Assembly: GCF_000699445.3 (NCBI RefSeq)
Contig: NC_067196.1
Coordinates: 558,001 to 622,000, forward strand
From: Schistosoma haematobium
Lineage: Eukaryota > Platyhelminthes > Trematoda > Strigeidida > Schistosomatidae
Length of the DNA: 64,000 bases
Reading direction: 5' to 3'
The translations under genes were made by a program, and so were the position numbers. The notes below the pieces were generated by a model that saw nothing but the letters and a program-made list of their open reading frames with translations, made no database searches and was not told where the DNA came from. Shown here piece by piece: positions 26,661 to 37,345 of this stretch (the first letter of the stretch is position 1; each line of letters starts with the position of its first letter).

Positions 26661-26857
26661 TAATACTGAATATAACATGTATGTATATATATAACTTACA
26701 TTCTATAGGTAAGCTTGAAATGGAAATAATAAATAGCGATAGACTATAAAAAAGTGGATTATTTCAATAGGGATCGAACTAGGCAATTCAGATTACATCA
26801 TAAAGACAGGGTCTTAAGTACAATAATAAATCAGATGAGAGAACATAATCATCTTCT

Positions 26858-27002
26858 TAAAACTAGGGAAGAGTAATCGAACAATGCAATCAAGGGTCAA
26901 TGAACATGTGCCCAGATGGCTTCAACATCAATGTGTGCCAAATGATCCGATCAATGTACGAGGTAGAAAACCATTGTCATCGATAGCGAAACATATAATT
27001 GA
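26858..27002 (+). pseudogene. Older Penelope-like element, GIY-YIG end, 5' half
   Basis: The frame reads LGKSNRTMQSRVNEHVP, then KPLSSIAKHIIE, the signature of the C-terminal GIY-YIG endonuclease of Penelope-like elements (IGK-NR-----R--EH, then a --I--H----GH pattern). It breaks off after KHIIE at 27002 and resumes as IETGHKIDINTAF at 27919, so the element was split by a later insertion. Confidence 0.8.
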
Positions 27003-27919
27003 ATAAAACAAGAACAAATAACGGTGCAGAATAGCATGAATTCATATTATTTCGACGTTTCTCGTCAGTTGCTTACCAACCAAAATTGTGATAGAATTTT
27101 TACATTGAGATAGAGTGAAAACAATTGTCGTAGATGAGTGTGAATAACTGGATTACAATAATAATTATAAATATATATATGCTAGAACAGGTCAGAGGTC
27201 AAAAGGAATTAATTCGGGTTGGTTGGTGTAATAATGGAATTGAATAATGAGAAGATGGATTACGTAATAATAATAAAATAGAATTTGAAAAGTTAAGATA
27301 ATTCAAGAGGATCAGGTGGCGGAAATGTGTGAATGATAATGTGGTTTAAGAATGATGTAATAGGGGAGGAGTATAAATATTTTAAAATAAATAAATAAAT
27401 AAAAAGGGGTTATCAGGGTAGTGATAAGTTAATTAAAGTCTCTTTTTGGATGCATACGTCGTGTTTAAGTTTTTTTATCATGATGGCTTCAGCAAAACAG
27501 AGGGTGGTCGTACTTCTTTGTCTATTGATAATTTTGAAAGCATGTGGAATCTCGATGGTGTGCCCCGTGTCAAGTAGATGTCGAGCTATTCCGCTGTTGA
27601 AGGCCTTATTCCCTCGCAGCCTCAAATTTTTTGGAACATGTTCAGAAATGCGGACTTGCACTCTTCTCTCAGTTCTTCCAATGTATGTGCTTCAGTTTCA
27701 ATTCGAGTTAGTTTTTACTGGATAAATTCTGTACGTATTTTTCTGAGTTCGTAGAAAACACGTAATGTTTTTGTTCTTTCACAAGTATTTTGGTTAATGT
27801 CTTTAGAAATTTATGACTGGTTTTGGACTGAACATCGTGAATGAAATTCATGCAATGAATCTACATACAATGTTTAAATCCATAATAATTTTGTCATAAC
27901 CGAATGATTCTGTTTTAAT
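27003..27919 (-). mobile_element. Penelope-like element nested in an older copy
   Basis: On minus, a frame from about 27725 to the stop at 27413 reads TYIGRTERRVQVRISEHVP, NSGIARHLLDTGHTIEIP, then HAFKIINRQRS and LCFAEAIMIKKL. This is a complete GIY-YIG C-terminal region of a Penelope-like element. The first-class motif Y-I-G-R-T and the R/EH block are visible. An untranslated 3' part follows to 27003, also found at 20866-21290. The RT core is absent (5' truncation at about 27919). The insertion splits an older element, with a short shared 'aattga' at both junctions that may be the target duplication. Coding looks undamaged over the retained part. Confidence 0.8.
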
Positions 27920-28063
27920 TGAGACAGGGCACAAGATTGACATTAATACAGCATTTCGAATGTTGTATAGAAATTGTGAAGGATGAATTCTTAAGTTTAT
28001 TGAAGCTTTGACTATTCGTAAATTTAAACCCCCTTTTGTGTACAAAAACCATTTGTCTTAACC
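27919..28063 (+). pseudogene. Older Penelope-like element, 3' half of split frame
   Basis: Continues the frame interrupted at 27002: IETGHKIDINTAFRMLYR, one internal stop, then ILKFIEALTIRKFKPP and stop. EAL-IR-FKP is typical of the last residues of these elements. The 3' untranslated part runs into the shared arm sequence of inverted repeat 2. Confidence 0.8.
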
Positions 28064-28504
28064 TTCAATTTACCTTGGTAACCCTTAAGTCATTCTATGG
28101 CCTAGGATAGCGCGACAATTTCTTATTGTTTCTCCCTCCCTCCTTCGTTATTTTACTTAAACTTTCATTTAATTGACCTTTATTAATTTTCATATAAAAA
28201 TGCCTTGACAAGTGTATGTGTGTGATCAGATTGTTCGAAATGTATAGCGCATAAACATCACCAATGTTTTTAGATCAACTCCGTCTTCTCATTGTTCTAT
28301 CTAAATCATATAAATGAAGATCAATTAGTATTTCATAAAATGAAACTTGTGTTAGCAACTAACTTTCAAATAATCAATAGTTTATGGACAGTATTTGAAT
28401 TGTCTTATGTCTTAACTAATACTACTGTATTGTTTATAAGTAACAAAATATATACACAAAAGAATTTTTGCAGTATAAAGTTATGGAGATTGTTGAGCTT
28501 TGAT

Positions 28505-28685
28505 TGACATCATGAAATGAGCATTCGTGCACGTGACCGATAGTTTCTGGGTTTGAATCCTGTGTGAGGAATAGTGGATGCAAACTACTGAGGAGTTCCA
28601 TACTAGGATAAAATGGCCAACCAGTGCTTTCAGGTTTTCATTGATGGTCTAACATTGATCGATTCATGATCTCAATCATAAACAT
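28505..28685 (+). repeat. tRNA-derived SINE with dead hammerhead
   Basis: The head contains box B-like GGGTTTGAATCCTG; the ribozyme part reads CTGAGGAGTTCCATACTAGG. The conserved GAAA is AAAA and the cleavage site GTC is AAC, so it is inactive. Mirror copy at 36415-36590. Confidence 0.8.
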
Positions 28686-29527
28686 AATTTTCATTTAGAT
28701 TGTTTCTATCTGATACTTAAATGTTGTAGGATTTCATATATCATCGACCTAAATTTATCATACATTTGTTGGAAAGTACTTTTCATATTTGGATACTTTT
28801 ACTACACACAAATATAATCGAAATTTCTCTCTCAGCTAATCAAGTTTATTTTAACTCCCAACTCAATAATCATCAGTAATACTAATTATTTCTGATATAC
28901 CTAATCGAACGTTTTTCAGCACCATCGGTGATATCTCGATGAATGACCAATAAATGTCGGGTAACATAGTGTAATATCTTTATAAAGTGATAAGCGATTC
29001 GTAAGAGTTTGTATTTATTATACACATATTTCTATACATTAAATTTCGGTGCACAAATTCTTGGTAAATAATTATCTTGTGGTTAATTTCACCCATGAGC
29101 ATCATTCGTGTCTCGTCATATTTAATACTCCATAGATGGCAGAGTTTATCTGTGTATCATACGTCTGCCTGTTCAACAGCTCAAGTTATAAACCTTCAAA
29201 TTCAGATTTGATCAATTATGTTAACAACAACAATTGAATATACAATTTCTTTAACAACAACCTTAAAGAATATATTTTCAGCCAATGTTCATTGTAAGCT
29301 ATCAAAACATTTCAGTAGTGTATGCTTGTTGACATTATTTAAAATAGATAGATAGATAGAAGCATTCCTAGTGTACTTCAAATGAGCTAATAAAGCATAG
29401 ATGTTTGATGTATACACCACAGTAGTCATCATATTTCAGTACAACCTCAACAACTGTTGTGACAGTTAACGAGTTACAATATATGAGACAAAATTTGAAT
29501 TATCTAATTATATAGGTTTAAATAGTT

Positions 29528-29978
29528 TTAACTTGTGGATACCAAAACTACTGTCATCAGTTCATAATTAAAAAGTATAACCTCAGTTTCATTAAGCACT
29601 TCTATCACAGATGGTCTAATGATCATACAACCTGAACATTGAAGTTCATGATAATGATGATGATGTCGACGTTGATGTTTGTCAGATGTTAAATGTGTTA
29701 CAAAAGAATGTTTAGTTTTAAGACTTCCACCATATAATTTAGAATGATCTTTCAATGGTATAGAATATGTCACATTTGATCATATTGAAGTTGTACAATA
29801 GACTCTTCTCTTCTTCATTTTCATCATGGAATAATTTTGATTGAATATTTTGTATGCAAAATACTTCCTTATTACTTACATCATGTGTACTAGGGGTACA
29901 AACCAATGATATTGTAGTGAATAGAACACGGATGGGGACAATGGAATGTATTTCACACAAAATGACAGAGTATCTCAA
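29528..29978 (-). pseudogene. Possible frameshifted coding exon or gene relic
   Basis: On minus, one frame (29978-29739) reads NKEVFCIQNIQSKLFHDENE and then EEKSLLYNFNMIKCD. An overlapping frame (29773-29528) continues with SIPLKDHSKLYGGSLKTKHS, a His-rich block (QRRHHHHYHELQCSGC) and ends VLVSTS. Composition is protein-like and the two frames would join through a single shift near 29760. A GTAAGT donor-like site occurs inside the first frame (about 29878). I do not recognise the protein. It may be a pseudogene or chance. Confidence 0.3.
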
Positions 29979-30639
29979 TAAATTATGAGAACCATAAATT
30001 AAATCTTTAATTTACAAAATCTCCACCAATTGTGTTAAAATGTTTGTTTCTAAACTGATTTCCAACTAGTTTCTAACACATACATGTAAACAATAAAATA
30101 TGAACTTGAATTGGTTCAAACGATGTGTACAGAATGGAATGGGAATTGCTCCTTACGAGTAGGGATGAAATTTTCTTTATTAAAAAATTCATACATAATT
30201 ATATAGATTGATTTTCATAGACTGATTGAACTCTAAAGAAAAATTTGTTTTCGATTTCAGAGAGCGTAACTTTCCATTGAATAATCATTGAAATGAATCT
30301 TTTCACCGACATAGGAAAAGTGTCACGTCTAGGAAAATCCATAAACTGAGTTACGCAAATTAGTTTTTATGCAAGTCAATGATGTTTGTTGTGTTCGGGT
30401 TTTTGTTACCCAGAGAACTGAAACAGAACTGAATTTCGTTAACTATTGTTTGCTATCTCCTTGAAAATAGCTTTATTGGGTGAATTAAATTAACGTAGCA
30501 AATGTACAACTCCCACTAACAAAAACTTCACGTTAATAGGTACCTCCTGCAAATTTTCGTTCTCGGTATATGCAGATTTGCGGAGATTGTAGAATTCTCG
30601 TTATTTAAATCCTAAACTATTCTTGATTAAGTCATCACT

Positions 30640-30830
30640 AAAAACCTGGAAGCACTTGACGTCCGTTTTGTTTTTATATGGAACTGCTCAATAGTGCTCA
30701 TCCACGAACTCGTATCCGGACATTGAACCTAGGATTCTCGGTTTCACACGTGAACACATAGCCTCTAGACCACTGAGCTGATATCTAGCAGTGCTAATGT
30801 CTAACTCCAGTGATACCGGTTATATATATA
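30640..30830 (-). repeat. tRNA-derived SINE, decayed
   Basis: On minus: box A-like AGCTCAGTGGTCTAGAGG, a box B-like region, then a ribozyme part with TTGAGCA instead of CTGANGA and a broken stem II. Tail 'aagtgcttccaggttttt' belongs to the same family as 35320-35535. Confidence 0.75.
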
Positions 30831-31164
30831 CTTCTTTTAGGAACATGCACTTGAAGAATACCTCAGTTCTTCCCCCATCCATTAATGTGTAGAGTAATTC
30901 CAATAAACAAAGACAAACTGAGTTAAGTATAGATCGTTAATTCTGATGTAAATACCAGTGTGTAACTAACTAAAAAAAAACTTATTGACAATAATTTACT
31001 GAAAAACAGATAAGAAAACAAAATACAAAATCTTTTTCGATGACCTGAATAAATCAAAGCTGAACATTGTGGATTTTATCCATTGTGTGTTATTGTAATT
31101 TGTATTTTAAATAAGAGGAGTTGTGGATGATGTGGTATTTCTAACGGTTGAGTTGACGGGTCGA

Positions 31165-31360
31165 CTTAAGCTAAATCATCATTGAGAACCTGGAAGCACT
31201 ATACGGCGATTCTATCCAAGTCTGGGACTACTCAGCAATGCGCACTCACGATCCCGCGCACCGGATATGAACATAGGACCATCAATCTTGTGCGTGAACA
31301 GTTAAACTCTAGATCACTGAGCCGGCATCCCATGGTGTTAATGTTTAACCTCCATCGAAG
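31165..31360 (-). repeat. tRNA-derived SINE, decayed
   Basis: On minus: GCCGGCTCAGTGATCTAGAG, a tRNA-like body, then CTGAGTA and GAATC in place of the hammerhead core bases, followed by the family tail. It explains the 74-codon frame at 31182-31406. Confidence 0.75.
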
Positions 31361-31902
31361 TACAACAAGTACCATTCATCGTATTTCTTGTCAAAGGCTT
31401 GAATAGCTTGTAATTATCAGTAGACATACATATATTTATATTCATAGAACAATTCTATTATTTTTCTATCTGCAAAATACGGATAGACATCGGTATGCCC
31501 CAGTGACTGCCATTACTTCACTTTATCTTAACACTTATTATTATTATGAATTCGATGAAATGATGTCTTATGTTGTAATTTTGATTGAATAGAATGACAC
31601 TGATTGCTGGTGAGGGGGGGACTATTATAAAAGATCACGTGAAATTGAGTATGTTCTCAATGAATTCAATGAAGTCATTTTATTAGCTTATTAACGAGCT
31701 GAGTCATCCTAACAACAACTTGTCTATATCATTGTATCTTTATTACTATTATGAATGTATGGACATGTATGCCTGAATATTGCTTACGGCCATCGCATTT
31801 ATTCACTATGCTAGTCGTACTACTAACCACTTATTTGATTCGATGACCCATTCATTTCACTATGTATATACATGTCCATGTTATTCATATTCATTGATCT
31901 AG

Positions 31903-31990
31903 CTCTCGCTCTCGCTCTCGCTCGCTTAATTGTACGCGCTTGCTCGTATTCATATTCGCTGCCTCACTCGCTCGCTTGCTTGCCTTTCAG
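31903..31990. repeat. CTCGCT-rich low-complexity tract
   Basis: About four CTCGCT-like units at 31903-31926, followed by scattered 'gctcgctt' motifs. A similar 'cttgctcgctgtacgc' occurs at 49820. Confidence 0.7.
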
Positions 31991-32281
31991 CACAACTCTT
32001 CTATGCTCGTTTAACGCATCTGCAATATTTGAATATCTGAGTTTGGTGCCGTAATAAACGTAATCAACGCTCCGTATTCGCCTTCTGATTAGTACACCGT
32101 TGAGGCGTTATATAGAACGGTTATCAAGACGAACTGTATACGAAGTTTAAAGATTATATCGGATACCGACCAACACAACACATGTGTTAAAGACTCTGAT
32201 GATTCACGACATACCGCAATCAGTGTCAATAACATTCCCAAGGTATACATGACATATATAGCGAATATATAATTAAAATGT

Positions 32282-32400
32282 GGCAAAAATTGATATTATT
32301 ACAGCTTTTAAAACGTTATGTAGAAATTGTCAAAAACGAATTCTTAGGTTTATAGCAGCCTTGGCTATTCGTTATGTGTACAAAAAGAATTTGTTATAAT
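32282..32400 (+). pseudogene. Penelope-like element 3' end
   Basis: Frame reads KIDIITAFKTLCRNCQK, then ILRFIAALAIRYVYKKN and stop, parallel to the end of the older Penelope copy at 27919-28063. Only the last ~38 codons remain. Confidence 0.7.
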
Positions 32401-32414
32401 CTTGAATTTACACT

Positions 32415-35320
32415 GATTATTATTATTATTATTATGTCTATCCACAACCATATTAATTATGACCTAGAAAGACTCACCACACACATTGATAAATGCCTTT
32501 AGCACTCTCCGCAATACAACAAACTCTTTTCTCAATAGCCCGAGAAAGAATAATGGATAACAGTAAAGAATAATAGGTAATATGCAAGAATTGACAAATT
32601 GTAAGAGTAAATTACGAGTAATCCCAAGAGCTTGCAATCTATTTATGTAGTAAGTCAGACGGAAAACCTTCTTCGATAACAATAAATTGTGAGAAGACCA
32701 AGACAGATCAGAGGAAAAGGTGACACCAAGATAATTGACCTTCGACACTGAGTTTATCAAAGAGTCTCCGATGGTAAAAGCATTATGGGATCTCAAAAAA
32801 GTGTTTATATTCCGTTCATGTCTCAAGCTAAAGTTAACAGCTTGACATTTAGACGGATTAAGTATGAGACCATTACCAACAGACAAACAATCAATACGAG
32901 ACAAAAACTCATTCATTTCTATGGGATGTAAAAAGGAAGATATAGGCATACATACAGTGAGATCATCCGCATACTTCACAAAAGTGTTTTCTGTGGAAGA
33001 TGGCAGGTCATGCATAAAAAAAGAGAATAGAAGAGGTGAAAGAACAGCTCCTTGTAGTAAACCTTCCTGAGACAGTAGAGACTCCGAACACTTTCCTCCA
33101 AACACAGTGTACTGTTCCCTTCCAGAGAGGTAGGAACATAGCCAGTTGGTTATCCAGCTGTCAGTGTTGACGCTGATTAACTTGTTAAGTAAACGTTGTC
33201 TTGATATAGAGTCAAAAGCTGAAGTATAGTCCAGAAAAGCACAACGAACATACTTCTTACCCTTTTCTAAGTTGAACACTATGTTGTGGTGCAGAACTGC
33301 AACAGCATCTAAAGTGCTTCTTTTGCGCCTGTATGCAAGCTGGTATGGGTCAGTATGCTCTTTTATCGCAAGCTGAAGTGGAAGTATTAATAATTTTTCC
33401 ATGGTTTTGAGGAAGGGTGAAGTTATTGCAATAGGTCTAAATTTTACATTCTTATCACCAGATGCTTTCTTGGGTACAGGAATTATCTTCATCTTTCTCC
33501 ACATTTTCGGTATGAGATTAGATGAGAAGGATCTGTTAAACATAGTTGTGAGCGGATGACACAGAACGTCAGCACATTTTTTAAAAAGGATGTTTGGGAT
33601 ACCATCAGGTCCCAAACATCGAGATGAATTAAGCGACCGGAGACATCCTCGTACATCAGTTTCAGTGAAAGTAGGAACACAGCTATTTTTTAAACCCGTG
33701 GATAGAGGGAGCATCACATCAGATGACTGACGTACAAAAGACTTATTTAAGTCACAAACATTCAGCTGGTTATCGCTTCTAAACTGTCTGTCACCTGTAA
33801 GTTCTTTAAAGAGTTTCCACATACTTGGAGAGTTTTTGCAAGATAAGAGCTTTTGAGTAAACATACAGTTGAGACGTCTAATCTCTAGGTTTATCAGACC
33901 ATTTAGCTTACGAACTTCATTAGAGTTCTTCTCCTTGTACATTCTTTCTTTCATCCTTCGTAGTCGTTTTAGTTGTGTAGATGTAAATCGATCAAAACTT
34001 ACAAAAATGGTTTCAGTGGGACAGCAAATATCAAAACAGAATTTAAGGTAACAAGTGATAACATCAGTAGTGTTTTCGAGTGAGTCATCTGTAAATAATT
34101 CCCAGTTAGTCGTATGAAACATGCTTCTCAGATTTCGGATATTTTCTTCTGAGTAATTCCTATATTTGACTTTCTTGGTTTGACGTAAGAGTATACTCTT
34201 CTCATGCTTTCCATATACTTTAGGTAGAACACGAATTATACAGTGATCTGAACTAGACAATGGAGCACGTTTACGAGTCGCATATATACCCACATCATTA
34301 ATGAAGACGAAGTCTAGATAAGCATCCAAACGGGTAGGAAAATCCACTACATTTTGGTGACCTAGTGACGTAAGGAAGCTACAGTCACATGAATTGAAGT
34401 CACCACATACAACTGAAAGTGAATCACTGAAGGCAGTAAGAGCGAACTCAGTGAATTCATCAGCAAAAACAGATAGTGCAGATGATGTGCAATCTGGAGT
34501 CACGTAGATATTGGTAGCATAAACATATTTGTATTTATTTATATGTTTTGGACGACATCTTAGAATTAGACAGTCGATAAAGTCATTTGAAAACTTAAAA
34601 CACACAAACGAAGATCGACACCAGTTTATGTTTACAAACGTAGCTACACCGTCAACACACCTCTTTTTGTTGTTCGATCGATCCTGACGATAAATTTTAA
34701 AATCACATAGTGATACAAGGCAGTCATCCTGTAAATCATTCAACCAAGATTCTTGAATTGTGATGACACCACAATTACGATACGTATTTTGACTAAGTAG
34801 GAATTGCAGATAGTTCACTTTGTTGATTAATGATCGGCAGTTAGAATTAAGCAACTCGGGAATTGGCATACGATTAATGTTCATTCTCTTTAATGAATAT
34901 TGCCAACCACCACGATGCCTTTTATAGTACTTTTTCGTAACTTGTGCAGCGAAAGGTCGTAGGCTTTTCATAAAAGCGCTTGAATAGGTTATACGATTAA
35001 TGGACATAATTATAAATTAAAACAAATAAAAAACAGATAACTTGTTGAAATAATCAGATGGCAGAAACAGGTAGCCCAGATATTCAAGCAGACCGACACT
35101 GATAATCCTTCAGTCCATCCATGACCTAAGATAAAGTGACCATTCCGTATTCTTTCTGTATGATGAAACCGTGTTCCTCTCAGTGACTAGCTTCGTTAAG
35201 GGAATTCTCGGAGTTCTAGCGAGAAGCTGTAACCATTGGAGTTCAATTCGTATCGGGTAGAGACATGTATCTACCACAGTACAATGGAAGATGGTCGCGC
35301 GATGTCGCGGATTGGTTGAA
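32415..35320 (-). mobile_element. CR1/jockey-like non-LTR element
   Basis: Contains the 847-codon frame. Just after its stop (minus sense) there is a short 3' tail of about 25 bases and then an (AAT)n run of about seven units at 32418-32438, typical for the 3' end of such elements. The 5' boundary is not visible and may lie between 35008 and the SINE starting at about 35320. No target duplication was identified. The element sits in the spacer of inverted repeat 2. Confidence 0.7.
32464..35007 (-). CDS. Intact non-LTR retrotransposon endonuclease/reverse transcriptase
   Basis: 847 codons without a stop. N-terminal APE-type endonuclease: NSNCRSLINK (54-63), catalytic Glu in TIQESW (about 86), VVCGDFNS (199-206) and SSSDHC (251-256). 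Reverse transcriptase: LGPDGIPNILF (465-475), VKFRPIAITS (521-530), LDYTSAFDS (592-600, first catalytic Asp), EGLLQGAVLSPLLF (648-661) and VKYADD (677-682, catalytic pair). The C-terminal part continues to INVCGESF. No separate ORF1 was found. All key catalytic residues are present. The product would nick DNA and copy its own RNA by target-primed reverse transcription. The order and motifs fit CR1/jockey-like schistosome elements. It stands out against the decayed repeats around it and may be a recent, possibly still mobile copy. Start chosen at the first ATG of the frame. Confidence 0.92.
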   Translation of the reverse strand: MSINRITYSSAFMKSLRPFAAQVTKKYYKRHRGGWQYSLKRMNINRMPIPELLNSNCRSLINKVNYLQFLLSQNTYRNCGVITIQESWLNDLQDDCLVSLCDFKIYRQDRSNNKKRCVDGVATFVNINWCRSSFVCFKFSNDFIDCLILRCRPKHINKYKYVYATNIYVTPDCTSSALSVFADEFTEFALTAFSDSLSVVCGDFNSCDCSFLTSLGHQNVVDFPTRLDAYLDFVFINDVGIYATRKRAPLSSSDHCIIRVLPKVYGKHEKSILLRQTKKVKYRNYSEENIRNLRSMFHTTNWELFTDDSLENTTDVITCYLKFCFDICCPTETIFVSFDRFTSTQLKRLRRMKERMYKEKNSNEVRKLNGLINLEIRRLNCMFTQKLLSCKNSPSMWKLFKELTGDRQFRSDNQLNVCDLNKSFVRQSSDVMLPLSTGLKNSCVPTFTETDVRGCLRSLNSSRCLGPDGIPNILFKKCADVLCHPLTTMFNRSFSSNLIPKMWRKMKIIPVPKKASGDKNVKFRPIAITSPFLKTMEKLLILPLQLAIKEHTDPYQLAYRRKRSTLDAVAVLHHNIVFNLEKGKKYVRCAFLDYTSAFDSISRQRLLNKLISVNTDSWITNWLCSYLSGREQYTVFGGKCSESLLSQEGLLQGAVLSPLLFSFFMHDLPSSTENTFVKYADDLTVCMPISSFLHPIEMNEFLSRIDCLSVGNGLILNPSKCQAVNFSLRHERNINTFLRSHNAFTIGDSLINSVSKVNYLGVTFSSDLSWSSHNLLLSKKVFRLTYYINRLQALGITRNLLLQFVNSCILPIILYCYPLFFLGLLRKEFVVLRRVLKAFINVCGESF

Positions 35321-35535
35321 GTTAGACATTAACACCGTGGGATGCCAGTCGGCTCAGTGGTCTAGGAGATAAGAGTTCGCACGCGAGATCGCAAGCCCTG
35401 GATTTGAATATCACGAGTGAGATCGTGGATGCGCAATGCTGAGGAGTCCCACAATAGGACGAAACGGCCGTCCAGTGCTTCCAGGTTTTCAAAGGTCATC
35501 TAACATCAATCGGTTCATAATCTCAATCATTTTGT
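35320..35535 (+). repeat. Well-kept tRNA-derived SINE with full hammerhead core
   Basis: Pol III-type head: box A-like CGGCTCAGTGGTCTAGGAG and box B-like GGATTTGAATATC. Then comes a hammerhead region (35430-35485) with an intact core, and a tail 'gtgcttccaggttttc...'. The best-preserved of the SINE copies of this type in the window. Confidence 0.85.
35430..35485 (+). ncRNA. Hammerhead ribozyme, core intact
   Basis: CTGAGGA (35439-35445) fits the CUGANGA core. Stem II is GTCC...GGAC (35446-35460), followed by GAAA (35461-35464). Stem III is a minimal CGGCCG, then cleavage triplet GTC (35470-35472) before C. Stem I pairs CAATG (35434-35438) with CAGTG (35473-35477) with one mismatch. Self-cleavage would release SINE RNA ends; activity is inferred, not shown. 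Confidence 0.75.
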
Positions 35536-35884
35536 TTTTGACAACAGCTCTGCATGTACTAAAAAGTGATCATGTAAAAAACCTGTGGAGAATGAAGATC
35601 ACACCTGAAATCAACAGTTTATCTATTTGAACAGTTTTAAGTAGAGTCAACCTTTTATGATTTGCATCTATGAATATGCAAATTGCGTAATGGCATTATA
35701 AAAAGTCCCTTCGGTGTAAATATTTCAACAAAAGGAATAGAAAATCGGATTCAAATAGTATTGTTTACTTGAATCTTCATATTGATGTTTACGACTGCAA
35801 TTGATCAGTTTCTTATTGGCATATGTGCATACTGTGCGTATTGCTTCAATATTACATTCATTCATTAGCATAATAAACAAAGAT

Positions 35885-36062
35885 GGATAGTGACTAGTAG
35901 TGGAAATGAGGACGTCCCTTTCCTCCTATTTGTGACTGGTCAACTGGATGTACATGCATCCCAAAGTTAATGTCTACTCCGGGACTCCAACCCAGTACTG
36001 TTCGCTTCAAATGCCATAGCATCATCCAATTAGCTACTGTTTCCTGATAGCCATCTTTACTT
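35885..36062 (-). repeat. Sm-alpha-like SINE, decayed ribozyme
   Basis: On minus: tRNA-like part with GGGTTGGAGTCCCGG, then CCAGTTGACCAGTC in place of CTGATGA. GAAA and GTC are still present. Core broken. Confidence 0.75.
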
Positions 36063-36414
36063 GGAATAGGAAATTGGCCTAAATATTAAAAGCATAACTT
36101 TAACTCCACTCGACGAATGTTTTAATTGTCATATTATTAAATTTTCTCGATCAACCGAATATGTTATCATCCCATATAAAGGCAGTTTATCCAAGCGGAT
36201 TAATATTTAAATATCAAAGTTTCTGTCTTATCAACTTATTTTCCCATCATTTTATTGAAGTACACTTTATATAAACAATTCATCAATGTAGTAAAAGTAT
36301 CCAAATATGAAAAGTACTTTCCAACAAATGTATGATAAATTTAGGTCGATGATATATGAAATCCTACAACATTTAAGTATCAAATAGAAACAATCTAAAT
36401 GAAAATTATGTTTA

Positions 36415-36590
36415 TGATTGAGATCATGAATCGATCAATGTTAGACCATCAATGAAAACCTGAAAGCACTGGTTGGCCATTTTATCCTAGTATGGAACTC
36501 CTCAGTAGTTTGCATCCACTATTCCTCACACAGGATTCAAACCCAGAAACTATCGGTCACGTGCACGAATGCTCATTTCATGATGTCAAT
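36415..36590 (-). repeat. tRNA-derived SINE with dead hammerhead (mirror)
   Basis: Mirror of 28505-28685, with the same inactivating changes, showing the SINE was already in place and decayed when the inverted duplication arose. Confidence 0.8.
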
Positions 36591-37267
36591 CAAAGCTCAA
36601 CAATCTCCATAACTTTATACTGCAAAAATTCTTTTGTGTATATATTTTGTTACTTATAAACAATACAGTAGTATTAGTTAAGACATAAGACAATTGAATT
36701 ACTGTCCATAAACTATTGATTATTTGAAAGTTAGTTGCTAACACAAGTTTCATTTTATGAAATACTAATTGATCTTCATTTATATGATTTAGATAGAACA
36801 ATAAGAAGACGGAGTTGATCTGAAAACATTGGTGATGTTTATGCGCTATACATTTCGAACAATCTGGTCACACACATAAACTTCTCAAGGCATTTTTATA
36901 TGAAAACTAATAAAGGTCAATTCAATGGAATTTCAAGCAAAATAACAAAGAGGGGAGAGAGAAAGAATAAGAAATTGTCGCGTTATCCTAGGCCATAGAA
37001 TGACTTAAGGGTTACCAAGGTAAATTGAAGGTTACGACATTGATTTCGAAGTCATCTAGGCGCATGTTCATTGACTCTTGTTTGCATTGTTCGATTACTC
37101 TTCCCTAGTTTTAGGAAGATGATTATGTTCTCTCATCTGATTTATTATTGTACATAAGACCCTGTCTTTATGATGTAATCTGAATTGCCTTGTTCGATCC
37201 ATTTCAAGCTTACCTATAGAATGTAAGTTATATATATACATACATGTTATATTCAGTATTAAATAAA

Positions 37268-37345
37268 CAAAGATGGATAGTGGCTAGCAGTGGAATGCAG
37301 AACGTGTGTTTCGTCCTGTTTGGGACTCACAGTATTCATATATGC
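37268..37345 (-). repeat. SINE end with damaged hammerhead core (mirror)
   Basis: On minus: CTGTGAGTCCCAAACAGG then ACGAAACACACG. Same missing base in the core as 26570-26660. Confidence 0.75.

Larger units (their letters stand above)
26289..28805 (+). repeat. Large inverted repeat 2, left arm
   Basis: The reverse complement of 26289-26930 and 28062-28805 lies at 36290-37633. A 71-codon frame at 28292-28507 differs from its mirror at 36586-36801 by two residues. About 1.13 kb (26930-28062), holding nested Penelope sequences, is absent from the right arm. Confidence 0.9.

Noticed and set aside
28292..28507. 71-codon frame mirrored at 36586-36801
   Set aside because: Same reason: arm identity. 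It lies in Penelope 3' untranslated sequence next to a SINE and has no codon-level support.
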